Below are positions 1 through 8,072 of a stretch of 64,000 bases of DNA, in pieces. Source of the DNA: an uncultured Alphaproteobacteria bacterium (GTDB lineage: Bacteria; Pseudomonadota; Alphaproteobacteria; Micropepsales; Micropepsaceae); NCBI GenBank assembly GCA_937865685.1, contig CALMGU010000120.1, forward strand, positions 1-64,000. Reading direction: 5' to 3'. Below the pieces are notes generated by a model. The model was not told the origin of the DNA. It was given only the letters and a program-made list of their open reading frames with translations, and ran no database searches. A program made the translations under genes and the position numbers. Within the stretch, counting starts at the first letter, position 1. Each line of letters starts with the position of its first letter.

Positions 1-1
1 C

Positions 2-883
2 CGGCTGGCGCAGTGGCGCGGCGAAATCGGCAGTTTCCGCCTTGCGGGCGGCGGCGGCGCCAGGCTGCCGGTGATCGATCCGCTTGCGAAAGCAGGGCTG
101 CTCGCGGTGGCGGCGCTGGAGATGAAAACATCGCCGCTCATCCGCATGGCGGCGCCGCTCGATGTCGCGGATCTGCCGGCCACGCTCGCCGCGCGGATAA
201 CGGAAACGGTGGAGACAAGCCTCGATCCCGTTACCGGCAGCATTCTGGCCCGGCGCAGAAAGCGTTTTGGCGCGCTTGTGCTGGAAGAGAGTTCCGCGCC
301 CCCGGATGCGGCGGATGCAGTCGCGGCTTTATTGGAAGCGGTGCGGAACGATCCGTCGCATCTGCCTTGGACGGAAGACTCGCGCAACCTGCAGGCGCGT
401 CTCAAGCTGATGCACGGCTTGGAGGCAGATATCTGGCCCGCTTCGGATGACGAGAGTCTGATCGCAACTCTTGCGGATTGGCTGGGACCGCATCTCAATG
501 GATTGACGCGGCTTTCCGATCTGGTGGCGCTTGATCTTGGCGCTCTTCTGGTGGATCGGCTGGAATGGCCCCTGCGCGGCCGGCTTGACCGGGAATTGCC
601 CACCCATCTGCCGCTTCCCGGCGGGCGGGCGCCGGTGGATTACACCGAACCGGTGCCCATCGCCGCCGCGCGCGCCCAGCATTTCTATGGCCTGGCGGAA
701 ACGCCCAAGCTGGCGGGCGGGCGCGTGCCGCTCCGGCTTGCGCTTTTGTCGCCGGCGGGACGGCCGATCGCGCTCACGGCCGACATTGCTGGCTTCTGGC
801 GCGGCGCCTGGGCCGACGCGCGGCGGGACATGCGCGGCCGCTATCCCAGGCACAATTGGCCGGAAAATCCTTTGCTGCCGTAA
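2..883 (+). CDS. hrpB: ATP-dependent RNA helicase HrpB, C-terminal part (5' end outside window)
   Basis: The frame is open from the first bases of the window to a TAA at 881-883, giving about 293 residues, so only the C-terminal third of a helicase of usually 800 or more residues is present. The last residues, DMRGRYPRHNWPENP, match the conserved HrpB C-terminal tail, and the HFYGL segment before it is also typical. The DEAH helicase core lies upstream of the window. HrpB is a DEAH-type helicase of unclear cellular role. The gene ends 437 bp before the pilus-protein cluster and is probably transcribed independently of it. Confidence 0.88.
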   Translation, partial: RLAQWRGEIGSFRLAGGGGARLPVIDPLAKAGLLAVAALEMKTSPLIRMAAPLDVADLPATLAARITETVETSLDPVTGSILARRRKRFGALVLEESSAPPDAADAVAALLEAVRNDPSHLPWTEDSRNLQARLKLMHGLEADIWPASDDESLIATLADWLGPHLNGLTRLSDLVALDLGALLVDRLEWPLRGRLDRELPTHLPLPGGRAPVDYTEPVPIAAARAQHFYGLAETPKLAGGRVPLRLALLSPAGRPIALTADIAGFWRGAWADARRDMRGRYPRHNWPENPLLP

Positions 884-1320
884 CAACGCAACGGTTCTGC
901 GCGGCAAATCCGGGGCTTGGCGTCTTGCACGGCATTGGCGGTTGTCCGCAAGCGATCGGCGCAGTCTGTTTCGAATTTGTCTATGCCTTCGCCGCTGTTC
1001 GTATGGGCGGCAAAGCATTCACCAGCGGCATTGATCTTCCCAACAATGACTTCGGAGTGATGAGCGTAAGGTGGCAATGTGCTCGAGGAAGCTTCGATCT
1101 CGGGATTCAAAGCGCGCTGCTGCTGTCACGACGGGATATTGGGCCGGCAGGTCCAGTGCTGGCAGTGCTTTCGGAATTGCCGCGCGGCGCCTTTTGCGGG
1201 ACAGTGCAAAGGCTTAAGTGCGTTAACCATGTTTGCAGCAAAATTCCCGCCGCGAATTGTGAAATCGGCGCGGAAACATTAAAATTTTTGCATCGCGGCG
1301 TTTTTTCGAAGGGAGCGCCC
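884..1320. other. Intergenic region upstream of the TadG/TadE-like genes
   Basis: 437 bp without a convincing gene. The reading frame of the downstream gene is open through most of it but shows no family resemblance and no good start. The last third turns AT-richer, as expected for a promoter, and contains TTAACCAT at 1223-1230, which resembles a CtrA half-site. I see no terminator after hrpB. Confidence 0.5.
1214..1230 (+). promoter_or_regulatory. Possible CtrA-like site
   Basis: TTAA at 1214-1217 is followed after 5 bases by TTAACCAT at 1223-1230. The full alphaproteobacterial CtrA box has 7 bases between the two TTAA elements, so only the second element fits as a half-site. It lies about 90 bp before the TadG-like start codon. 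Similar half-sites precede the flp pilin gene, which suggests shared cell-cycle control of the two pilus loci. Confidence 0.3.
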
Positions 1321-2676
1321 ATGCCGATCCATTTCCAATTCCGTCGCACGTTCGCGCAGAGCGTGCGCCATTTTCTGCACAGCCGCCGCGGCAACATCGC
1401 CGCGTTGACGGCGTTGCTGATTGTGCCGTTGGCCGCTTTGCTGGGCATGGCGACGGAAGGCGGCAGTTGGTTCCTGATCACGCGCGCCATGCAGAACGCG
1501 GCGGATTCCGCCGTGATCGCCGCGGCCACCAATGGCGGCAACGCCACCAGCGGGACCGACTATGTCAATGAAGGCAAGGCGATCGCATCCAGTTACGGCT
1601 TCGTCAACGGCAGCAACAACGCGACCGTCACGGTGCCGGCTCCGGCAAAATACGCATCGGTGACATCCTGTGCTGCAGCGAACTGCTATCAGGTGAAGAT
1701 CACAAAGACCGTTCCGCTCTATCTGATCGAGCTTGCCGGCTTTAACGGAAATACAGCGCTTGGCGCAACCCGGGGGCAGCAGCTCAGTGCGGTGGCGCTG
1801 GCGACGCTCAAAACCGTCAGCGCGCCATTCTGTCTGACGGCTTTGGGCACAGGAAATGCGTTGCGGGCGAACGGCGTTCCTCATTCAAACGTGGCCTGCA
1901 ATATTCAGTCGAATGGGGACGCAGACTGTAACGGGCATGATCTAACGTCGGGTTGGTCCGACAGCGTCGGCAACGCCAACAGTTGCGGCACCAAGCAGCA
2001 CAAAGGCGTGAGCACGATCGGTGATCCCTATTCGAGCCTTGCTTCGAACATTCCGGCCAATCCGTGCGCCGGAAATTATTCCTTCGTGCCGGCGAAGAAA
2101 AACGATCCTGCGCTTTCAGGCGCCAATAAGTGGTCGGCAAATTCCCTTCCGGCAAGCCCCATCTGCGGCGACTATCAGCTCCAGAATGATATCACGCTAT
2201 CCAGCGGCGGCACCCTCTATATCGAAAACGGTAACCTGGACCTCAATGGGCATACGCTAAAGACAAATGCGAATGTCGGTCTGACAATCGTTCTGACCGG
2301 AACCAATTCGGGGAGCTATTCGCATGTGATCACGGGCGGCGGGACGCTCGATATTTCCTCGCCCACATCGGGCACCTGGTCCGGCATGGCGATCTATCAG
2401 GATCCGAACGTCGCCGCGCAAAGCATGACATATACGGGGAACAGCCCGACCTGGAATATTTCCGGCATCGTGTATCTCCCCAAAACGGACTTCACGGCGA
2501 AAGGGGCCGTCAACAAATCCGCGAATGGATTTTCTTGCTTCACGCTGGTGGTCAATACGATTCTGGTCAGCGGGACCGGCGACTTGTTCTATACCAATGC
2601 GCAATCACAATGCGCGCAGCAGGGAGCGAGCTCTCCGACCAATCAGGCTTATGTCGTGGGGGCACTGGTCCGGTGA
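1321..2676 (+). CDS. TadG-like pilus assembly protein
   Basis: Predicted 451-residue envelope protein. The start at 1321 is chosen because GGGAG lies a few bases upstream and because the protein then begins with a short basic stretch and the characteristic TadE/TadG N-terminus: RRGNIAALTALLIVPLAALL followed by a membrane segment at about residues 25-45 and AMQNAADSAVIAAA. The remaining 380 residues are rich in Gly, Ser, Thr and Asn, with beta-strand-like repeats and several cysteines, and would lie in the periplasm. TadG-like proteins anchor or assemble Flp pili. It overlaps the next TadE-like gene by one base, and a further TadE-like gene follows. Confidence 0.75.
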   Translation: MPIHFQFRRTFAQSVRHFLHSRRGNIAALTALLIVPLAALLGMATEGGSWFLITRAMQNAADSAVIAAATNGGNATSGTDYVNEGKAIASSYGFVNGSNNATVTVPAPAKYASVTSCAAANCYQVKITKTVPLYLIELAGFNGNTALGATRGQQLSAVALATLKTVSAPFCLTALGTGNALRANGVPHSNVACNIQSNGDADCNGHDLTSGWSDSVGNANSCGTKQHKGVSTIGDPYSSLASNIPANPCAGNYSFVPAKKNDPALSGANKWSANSLPASPICGDYQLQNDITLSSGGTLYIENGNLDLNGHTLKTNANVGLTIVLTGTNSGSYSHVITGGGTLDISSPTSGTWSGMAIYQDPNVAAQSMTYTGNSPTWNISGIVYLPKTDFTAKGAVNKSANGFSCFTLVVNTILVSGTGDLFYTNAQSQCAQQGASSPTNQAYVVGALVR

Positions 2677-3218
2677 TGATCGAAAAGCGAAATCCCGCCG
2701 GACTGACCGCAATCGGCCGCGCCTATCTCGGATGCCGGACCGGCGCCGCCGCGGCCGAGTTCGCGCTCATTCTTACGCTCCTGGTCATTCCCCTGCTGAA
2801 CGCTTTCGATATCGGTGTCTATGTCTATCAGCGGATGCAGCTCGATAATGCGGCGCAGGTGGCGGTTCAGGCGGCCTGGGCACAATGCGCGCCGTCGGGC
2901 AAAGTGCCGGCCACAGTCAACAATTATTGTGCCGGCCTAAGCGGAACGATGACGACCGCGGTGCAGACCACGCCATTGGGGTCCGGCGTGACCCTGGGCG
3001 CGCCCAGCGAACAATATTGCTGTCCGGGCGCCGGAACGATCACCTGCCAGGGATCGGTGGCGACCACCACGCCCGCCAATTGTTCTTCCGGCCAGGCGCC
3101 GGGCGACTATATCTTTGTCACGGCGTCATACAGTTATTCGGCGCTCTACCCCGGCATCTCTATCGCGTCTCTCTTGACCACGCCGATCACCCGCACGGCG
3201 TGGATGCGGCTGAGCTGA
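2676..3218 (+). CDS. TadE-like minor pilin or pilus assembly protein
   Basis: 180 residues. The ATG at 2676 shares its A with the TGA of the preceding gene, indicating translational coupling. Residues about 20-50 carry the TadE signature: a Gly-Ala-Ala-Ala-Ala-Glu-Phe prepilin-like cleavage region followed by a hydrophobic helix (ALILTLLVIPLLNAFDIG) and VYVYQRMQLDNAAQVAVQAA. The C-terminal half contains several cysteines that could form disulfides in the periplasm. It would be processed by the prepilin peptidase CpaA encoded at 17.1-17.6 kb. A GTG at 2673 is an alternative start. Confidence 0.75.
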   Translation: MIEKRNPAGLTAIGRAYLGCRTGAAAAEFALILTLLVIPLLNAFDIGVYVYQRMQLDNAAQVAVQAAWAQCAPSGKVPATVNNYCAGLSGTMTTAVQTTPLGSGVTLGAPSEQYCCPGAGTITCQGSVATTTPANCSSGQAPGDYIFVTASYSYSALYPGISIASLLTTPITRTAWMRLS

Positions 3219-3220
3219 CC

Positions 3221-3613
3221 ATGCGCGAGCTGTCGCATCATATTCGTCAAGAGGGAGGCGCAAGTTCCGCCGAATTCGCGCTGGTGCTGTTCCCGTTCAT
3301 CGCATTGGTATTGGCCATCATCGGCGGTTCGATGATGTTTTATGCCAACCAGTCGCTGCAATATGCGACCGAAGCGGCGGCACGTTATTATTCGGTGCAG
3401 ACCGCCGACACGGGAACCGCGCCCCTGGCCGCCACCATCGTGACCTATGCCAATACCGCCTATACCGGGCCCGGCATCTCGCCCAGCTTTACCGCCACGC
3501 GCGGCGGTTGCGGCGCCAACGGCTTTCAAGTGACCGGCACGGCGAGCTTTCCGCTCAATATCGGCGTGGTGAGCATGACCGTCCCGCTCAAGTCTCACGC
3601 TTGTTTTCCTTGA
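3221..3613 (+). CDS. TadE/TadF-like pseudopilin
   Basis: 130 residues, starting three bases after the previous stop. The N-terminus has the pattern GGASSAEFALVLFPFIALVL: a processing glycine, a Glu at the fifth mature position and a hydrophobic helix, the class III prepilin-like signature of TadE/TadF. The mature part ends in a small Cys-containing domain. It is the third gene of a coupled cluster at 1321-3613. With the tad operon 4 kb downstream these would supply minor pilins. Confidence 0.72.
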   Translation: MRELSHHIRQEGGASSAEFALVLFPFIALVLAIIGGSMMFYANQSLQYATEAAARYYSVQTADTGTAPLAATIVTYANTAYTGPGISPSFTATRGGCGANGFQVTGTASFPLNIGVVSMTVPLKSHACFP

Positions 3614-3634
3614 GATTTTTGCGCCAAAACGCCG

Positions 3635-3649
3635 TTAACAAGACGTAAA
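3635..3649 (+). promoter_or_regulatory. Near-match to a full CtrA box
   Basis: TTAA at 3635-3638, seven bases, then TAAA at 3646-3649, one mismatch from the TTAA-N7-TTAA consensus known for CtrA. It sits 24 bp before the ABC ATPase start, where CtrA could activate or repress. Based on motif similarity only. Confidence 0.25.
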
Positions 3650-3672
3650 CCCGGCCCTGTTTTAATGCCGGC

Positions 3673-4620
3673 ATGCTTCCCGCCGATCTGCTCAGGATCA
3701 CCGGTCTTGCCAAGCGCTTTCGCGGCGGCGAAGGCATCAGCGACGTTTCCTTTTCCGTGCCAGCAGGGGCGGTTACCGGCTTCATCGGCGTCAATGGCGC
3801 GGGCAAGAGCACCACATTGCGCTGTGCCCTGGGCCTGCTCAAACCGGATGCCGGTGAGATTTCCTTGTTCGGCGCTCCCTTCAACCTGAGGGCCCGCTTG
3901 CGCGTGGGTTTCCTGCCGGAAGAGCGCGGCCTTTTCCCGCATGAGCGCGCGCGCGATGCCATCGCCTTTCACGGCCGCCTCAAGGGAATGGAACGGAAAG
4001 CGGCGCTGAACTCCGCCGACCGGTTGCTCGAACGTGTCGGGCTTGGCGCGCGCAAATATGACCGCATCGCGTCCCTGTCCAAGGGCAATGCCCAGCGCGT
4101 GCAGGTTCTGGCGGCGATGGTGCACGACCCGGATCTGCTGCTGCTGGACGAACCCTTGTCCGGCCTCGACATGATTGCGCAATCTGAATTGCTTTCATTG
4201 CTCGCGGCATTTCGGGCGCGAGGCGGCGGAATCCTGTTTTCCACCCATTCCCTGGCCGCGGCCGAAACCATCTGCGACCGCGTGGTCATGCTGTCGGCGG
4301 GACGAACCATCTTTGAAGGTGCCGTGCCCGATGCCTCGGCCCTGGCGCCGCATGGCGCGATCGTGGTGACGGCCGATGCCGCAGGGCTTGGCGCCGCCGC
4401 CGCCATGTTGGGCGGCCACATCGTCCCGGTCGCAGGGAGCATGGGCGAGGCGGCGCGCTGGCGTGTCGTGCTGCCGCGCCATATCACGCATCCGGCGCTG
4501 ATCCGCGCCTTGTCCGAGCGCAGCGTCCCGGTTTTCGCTTTCGAGCCGATCAAGCCGGGCCTGGAAGGCGCCTTCTGGCACTTGGCCCAACGCCGGCCGC
4601 CCGAGAGCCGCGCCGCATGA
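3673..4620 (+). CDS. ABC transporter ATP-binding protein (NatA-like)
   Basis: 315 residues with a full ABC ATPase core. Walker A GVNGAGKST is at residues 39-47, the signature LSKGN at 135-139 (variant of LSGGQ), Walker B LLLLDE at 155-160 and the switch His at about 192. The C-terminal 90 residues form the extra domain (DUF4162-like) seen in NatA-type exporters. The partner is the ABC-2 permease at 5273-6397. A small membrane methyltransferase-like gene lies between them and overlaps this gene by 4 bp (ATGA). The substrate cannot be predicted; NatAB homologues export ions, drugs or lipids. Confidence 0.88.
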   Translation: MLPADLLRITGLAKRFRGGEGISDVSFSVPAGAVTGFIGVNGAGKSTTLRCALGLLKPDAGEISLFGAPFNLRARLRVGFLPEERGLFPHERARDAIAFHGRLKGMERKAALNSADRLLERVGLGARKYDRIASLSKGNAQRVQVLAAMVHDPDLLLLDEPLSGLDMIAQSELLSLLAAFRARGGGILFSTHSLAAAETICDRVVMLSAGRTIFEGAVPDASALAPHGAIVVTADAAGLGAAAAMLGGHIVPVAGSMGEAARWRVVLPRHITHPALIRALSERSVPVFAFEPIKPGLEGAFWHLAQRRPPESRAA

Positions 4621-5249
4621 CAAAGGCTCTGGACCCGAAGACGGAGCGCAGGCTGCAGCGCGCGATCGATATCGGCGAGCGGCTTATTGTCATTTTTCTG
4701 TTCGCGATTTTCGCAGAGCGGCTTTTTCAAACAATCCATCTGCGGCCTTACAACATCCTGGCCATCATTTCCGAAGGCTTTTCCGTCTATCTGATCGTTG
4801 TGCGACGGGCCGCTTCGGCGGTGACAATGCGCCCGCTGGATTGGGTCGCGGCCTTGATAGGCACTTCGCTTCCCATGTTCGTAAGGGCGGGCGGGGAATC
4901 CGTGATGCCGACGGCCATCGGCACCGCCATCATGTCCGCCGGCCTGATGCTGGCGATCTGGGCGAAGGCCAGCCTGCGCCACAGTTTTGGCATGGCGGCG
5001 GCCAACAGGGGACCTGTCAGCGGGGGACCCTATCGCGGCATCCGCCACCCCATGTATGCCGGATACATCCTGGTCTATGTGGGGTTCTTCCTGAACAACC
5101 CGCTGGTCTGGAACATCGCCATATATGCCTCCGCAATTGCGTTTCAGGTTGCGCGCATCATGGCCGAGGAAAGAATCCTGACGCTAGATCCGAAATATGC
5201 GGATTACCGGAGCCAAGTCCGGCACCGTCTAGTGCCGGGGATTTTCTGA
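4617..5249 (+). CDS. Isoprenylcysteine carboxyl methyltransferase-like membrane protein
   Basis: 210 residues with about five membrane helices. The C-terminal half has the ICMT/PEMT family core: GGPYRGIRHPMYAGYIL and later EERIL with a tyrosine-containing DYR segment, which together bind S-adenosylmethionine and the substrate in this family. Bacterial members are common but mostly of unknown substrate (lipids, quinones or small amines). Overlapping the upstream ABC ATPase by 4 bp and lying 23 bp from the permease start, it is part of the exporter operon, so it might modify the exported compound. That link is inference. Confidence 0.8.
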   Translation: MTKALDPKTERRLQRAIDIGERLIVIFLFAIFAERLFQTIHLRPYNILAIISEGFSVYLIVVRRAASAVTMRPLDWVAALIGTSLPMFVRAGGESVMPTAIGTAIMSAGLMLAIWAKASLRHSFGMAAANRGPVSGGPYRGIRHPMYAGYILVYVGFFLNNPLVWNIAIYASAIAFQVARIMAEERILTLDPKYADYRSQVRHRLVPGIF

Positions 5250-5272
5250 ATGCCGGTGTGGGAGAAGCGCAT

Positions 5273-6397
5273 TTGACCTCTCCTGTTTGGCTGATCGCCG
5301 AGCGCGAATTTCGGACCTATGTCGCCACCTTGAGCTTTTGGGTGGCGCTCGCCATAGGACCGTTGGCGGCCGCCGGTGGATTGATGCTGGCCCAAAATGC
5401 CCAGCATCCGGTCCAACCGGTGGCGATTCAAATCGTGAGCCAGGACCCGGATCTGGTCCGCGATGCGAAAGCCGCGCTGCGGGAAGCGGCCGCGCTGGAA
5501 GGACGTCGCTTTACGTTCGGCGGCGCCGGTCTTCGCCTGACGGCAAATAACGTCTCGTCCCAATCGGTCGAGCTTGCCTTCGCGGAAAAATTCCCGCTTT
5601 CCGATGCTGGCCAAACGCTGGTGGCGCGCACCTTGGAGAGGGATTTGGCGCGCAGGGTATCGGGCGCTGCGCCCCTGACGGTTCATCAAAAACCATTGCC
5701 TGCGCCCCGCCGGCCCGATGCCGCCGCTGCCGCGCGTTTCCTGTCGATGCTGGCGCTGTGGCTGACCTTGACCGGATCGCTCGGCATGCTGCTGCAGACA
5801 GTGGTGCGCGAAAGGGCGACGCGGGCCTTGGAAAGTCTTCTCGCGGCTGCCGCGCCTTGGCAGATCATGGCGGGAAAACTTTTGGGGGTTGGCGGGGTTT
5901 CCCTGCTGGTGCTCTTTTCGTGGTTGGGGTCTTCGGCGGCCCTTGCTCTGGCCGTGCCGCGGGAGGCGCTTGCCCCTGCCATCATCGCTGAGATTTCCCG
6001 GCCCCAACTGCTGCTTCGTGCCGCCTTGGTTTATTGCCTGGCATATGCCTTTTATGGATCGATCACGGTGGCGCTGGGGGCAATGGCGCGGGATAGCGCT
6101 TCCGCGCAAAATCTCGCCCGCCCCATGTTCGCCCTGCTGGTGATCGCTTTCTTTGTCGCGCTTTCATCGGCCATGGGCGGAACGCCACCGGCGCTCTCAT
6201 GGCTGCTCTATGTGCCTGTGTTCACGCCTTTCCTGCTGCTGCTCCATCCGCCTGGCGCGATATCGTGGATTGCGCAGCTGGGCCTCCTCATTCCGATGGC
6301 CGCGGCCTCGTTTCTTATTGCATGGTTCGCGGTCAATCGCTTCGGCTTGCGAGAAAGTGGTCCGACCCTTTTCAGCGCGAAAGCGATTCTGGGCTAG
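5273..6397 (+). CDS. ABC-2 type permease (NatB-like)
   Basis: 374 residues from a TTG start at 5273, chosen because GGAG lies 8 bases upstream and the protein then begins TSPVWLIAEREFRTYV, the usual start of this family. One membrane helix lies near residues 17-40, then an extracytoplasmic domain to about residue 150, then a group of five or so helices to the C-terminus (ABC2_membrane_3 layout). It is the membrane half of the exporter whose ATPase is at 3673-4620. The TAG at 6395-6397 overlaps the stop codon of the convergent PAP2 gene (shared CTAG). Confidence 0.82.
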   Translation: MTSPVWLIAEREFRTYVATLSFWVALAIGPLAAAGGLMLAQNAQHPVQPVAIQIVSQDPDLVRDAKAALREAAALEGRRFTFGGAGLRLTANNVSSQSVELAFAEKFPLSDAGQTLVARTLERDLARRVSGAAPLTVHQKPLPAPRRPDAAAAARFLSMLALWLTLTGSLGMLLQTVVRERATRALESLLAAAAPWQIMAGKLLGVGGVSLLVLFSWLGSSAALALAVPREALAPAIIAEISRPQLLLRAALVYCLAYAFYGSITVALGAMARDSASAQNLARPMFALLVIAFFVALSSAMGGTPPALSWLLYVPVFTPFLLLLHPPGAISWIAQLGLLIPMAAASFLIAWFAVNRFGLRESGPTLFSAKAILG

Positions 6398-7332
6398 CCG
6401 GCAGCGGCCAGAGCGGGAATCGCTTCTTTTCCAGCCGAAACCGCCATCACGCGGTTGGAGATGAGAGTCGCAAGCCAGATGGCGAGCGCCGCGACGCCAA
6501 ACCCGCCGATCACGTCCACAACGTGATGACCGCCCTGTATCGGCGTCGACAGAATGACGACGGTGTTGAAAGCAACAAAAGGAACGAACAGATATTTGGC
6601 TTTCCGGGCGTACCAGGTCGCGATAATGGCCTGCGCGGCATGGAAAGACGGGAAGCCGACAAGCCCTTTGACGGTCAAAGGCGATATGTGCCCTGGACCA
6701 TGTGCCCATAGATGCAAGAGCGTATTGGCATAATCGGCGTTCAATGCCAGCGCAATCTTCAAGGCTGGCGTTGGCGGAATGGTGTAGACCGTGAATGCTC
6801 CGAATGAGGGGGTCAGCAACCACACCGTGACGGTCGCTGCGCCGCCGATCACAAGCGCCAGGCAAAGGCGTTCCGTCAACCGGCTATGGTCGCTCAACCC
6901 CCACCAAATCATCAGGAAAAGGGTTTCATAGATCGAAAGCCGATAGGCGAACTTGAAAGCAAAATTCAAAGCAGGGTGGCTGGTGGTGAAAAGCATAAGC
7001 CCCATCCAATTCACGCCCATGGCCCGATCGACAGCGGCTAAGGGGCCGTCGATTCTCGGTCCGGCAATTGTGAGGCCGAAATAGCTGATGACATTGACGC
7101 TTGCTGCGAAGATGAGAAGGAATCCAAGCCCAAACAGCATGCTCCCGATGCTCGGATCCTTCCGGATGTGCTCATAGAATGCCGAGCTCAGGAGAAAGGC
7201 GAGGCCGCAGCCCGCAAGCAGTCCGTATGACGGCATATCGACGTCGAAATGCCCCAGGGTTTTCCAGACAATTTCCACCGTAACGATCGTTCCCAGAACG
7301 GAAAGCAGAATCGCACGTAAGGGATTTGACAT
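6394..7332 (-). CDS. PAP2-superfamily membrane protein (inositolphosphotransferase/Aur1-like)
   Basis: 312 residues with multiple hydrophobic helices. The PAP2 motifs are clear: GFPSFHAA at residues 226-233 (His231) and STPIQGGHHVVDVIGG, with His269 and Asp273 forming the second catalytic pair. The Ser-Arg of classical PAP2 phosphatases is Ser-Thr here, as in the Aur1/Ipt1-like branch. The enzyme would act on a lipid phosphate or transfer a phospho-group at the periplasmic membrane face. It is transcribed alone, divergent from the pilin gene. Confidence 0.8.
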   Translation of the reverse strand: MSNPLRAILLSVLGTIVTVEIVWKTLGHFDVDMPSYGLLAGCGLAFLLSSAFYEHIRKDPSIGSMLFGLGFLLIFAASVNVISYFGLTIAGPRIDGPLAAVDRAMGVNWMGLMLFTTSHPALNFAFKFAYRLSIYETLFLMIWWGLSDHSRLTERLCLALVIGGAATVTVWLLTPSFGAFTVYTIPPTPALKIALALNADYANTLLHLWAHGPGHISPLTVKGLVGFPSFHAAQAIIATWYARKAKYLFVPFVAFNTVVILSTPIQGGHHVVDVIGGFGVAALAIWLATLISNRVMAVSAGKEAIPALAAAG

Positions 7333-7749
7333 CGCGGACTCTCTTCACGCCACGCAAGAACGGAAAACAAAGACAGAGAATATGTGTCTCTATGCGGTAT
7401 GCGAGTGAAGATGATGCATTTGGCTAATGGAGAAATCATTCTCGCTATCCGTTGCACGATTTTTCCGAGCGCCGGCATCATTTGCGAAGATGAGAATGCG
7501 AATAGTCGCAACAGCGATCCTTGCCGCGCAGTTATGTGACAAGCATTAACCATATTTTTGGTAGATCGCGGCGCGCGCCGCTCGCGCTTTTTCTCCATTC
7601 GCCGCATTAACCAGTGGAGCAAGAAAACGCCTTGTTTCAAGGCGTTAACCGCCTATTCAGCTTTACAACTTCTAAGCGTTTTGAGACTGTTTTTACCGGA
7701 TGTTCATACAACGTCCGGTCACGCGAGTGCTTTTCGAAGGGGCTCTCAC
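7333..7749 (+). promoter_or_regulatory. Promoter region of the flp/tad operon with TTAACC sites and dyads
   Basis: 417 bp between the divergent PAP2 and pilin genes. Three TTAACC elements lie in the last 200 bp: TTAACCAT at 7546-7553, TTAACCAG at 7607-7614 and TTAACCGC starting at 7645. The first matches the known CtrA half-site. A perfect dyad with 9-bp arms (AACGCCTTG at 7626-7634, CAAGGCGTT at 7638-7646) overlaps the third. The TTAACC triad and the dyad suggest CtrA-type or other regulator binding. pilA is CtrA-controlled in Caulobacter; carrying that over to this locus is inference. Confidence 0.5.
7696..7718 (+). promoter_or_regulatory. Hairpin in the pilin 5' leader
   Basis: CCGGATGTT (7696-7704) and AACGTCCGG (7710-7718) can pair with one G-U and a 5-base loop, about 30 bp before the pilin start and just upstream of its AAGGGG ribosome-binding site. 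It may stabilise the abundant pilin mRNA or tune translation. Confidence 0.4.
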
Positions 7750-7962
7750 ATGACCCAAATTGCAACAATGGGGTGTTCCATGCGTAGCATCATCAAGTCC
7801 TATCTCTCCGATGAGTCGGGCGCAGCCGCGGCCGAATATGCGCTGATCCTGACCATCATCGGCACGACGCTTGCGGCGGCCGTGCTCACTTTGGGCAGTG
7901 ATATCGGCGGCGCGCTGACCAAGGCGGGCGGCGTGATCGCCGCTTACAGCTACAGCACGTGA
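7750..7962 (+). CDS. flp: Flp family type IVb major pilin
   Basis: 70 residues from the ATG at 7750, which has AAGGGG 7 bases upstream; ATG at 7780 (residue 11) is an alternative that gives the more usual short leader. The prepilin signature DESG|AAAAEYALILTIIG is present: cleavage after Gly24, Glu29 and Tyr30 at mature positions 5 and 6, then a hydrophobic helix. It is the pilus subunit, matured by CpaA (17139-17636), and is the first gene of the tad operon. A strong hairpin follows it. Confidence 0.92.
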   Translation: MTQIATMGCSMRSIIKSYLSDESGAAAAEYALILTIIGTTLAAAVLTLGSDIGGALTKAGGVIAAYSYST

Positions 7963-7968
7963 GCTTGA

Positions 7969-7997
7969 ATGAGCGGCACCCTTGGGGTGCCGCTCAT
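7969..7997 (+). terminator. Intercistronic hairpin after the pilin gene (attenuator or mRNA stabiliser)
   Basis: A perfect 13-bp stem (ATGAGCGGCACCC at 7969-7981 with its complement at 7985-7997) with a 3-base loop lies 7 bp after the pilin stop and about 75 bp before cpaB. No T-tract follows, so it is more likely a partial terminator or RNase-blocking stem that lets pilin exceed the assembly proteins. Confidence 0.6.
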
Positions 7998-8072
7998 GGT
8001 TCCAAAAAATTCCAATAGTCAACGGCCAAGCGCCGAATGCCTCGGCATGGCTGGTTGGCAGGGCGGGTGACT

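Noticed and set aside
1214..1230. Full CtrA box upstream of the TadG-like gene
   Set aside because: The two TTAA elements are five, not seven, bases apart, so it is reported only as a half-site.
6394..6397. Shared CTAG stop of convergent genes here and at 41058-41061 as a special signal
   Set aside because: CTAG simply lets both strands stop with TAG; two or three instances among convergent pairs are not remarkable.
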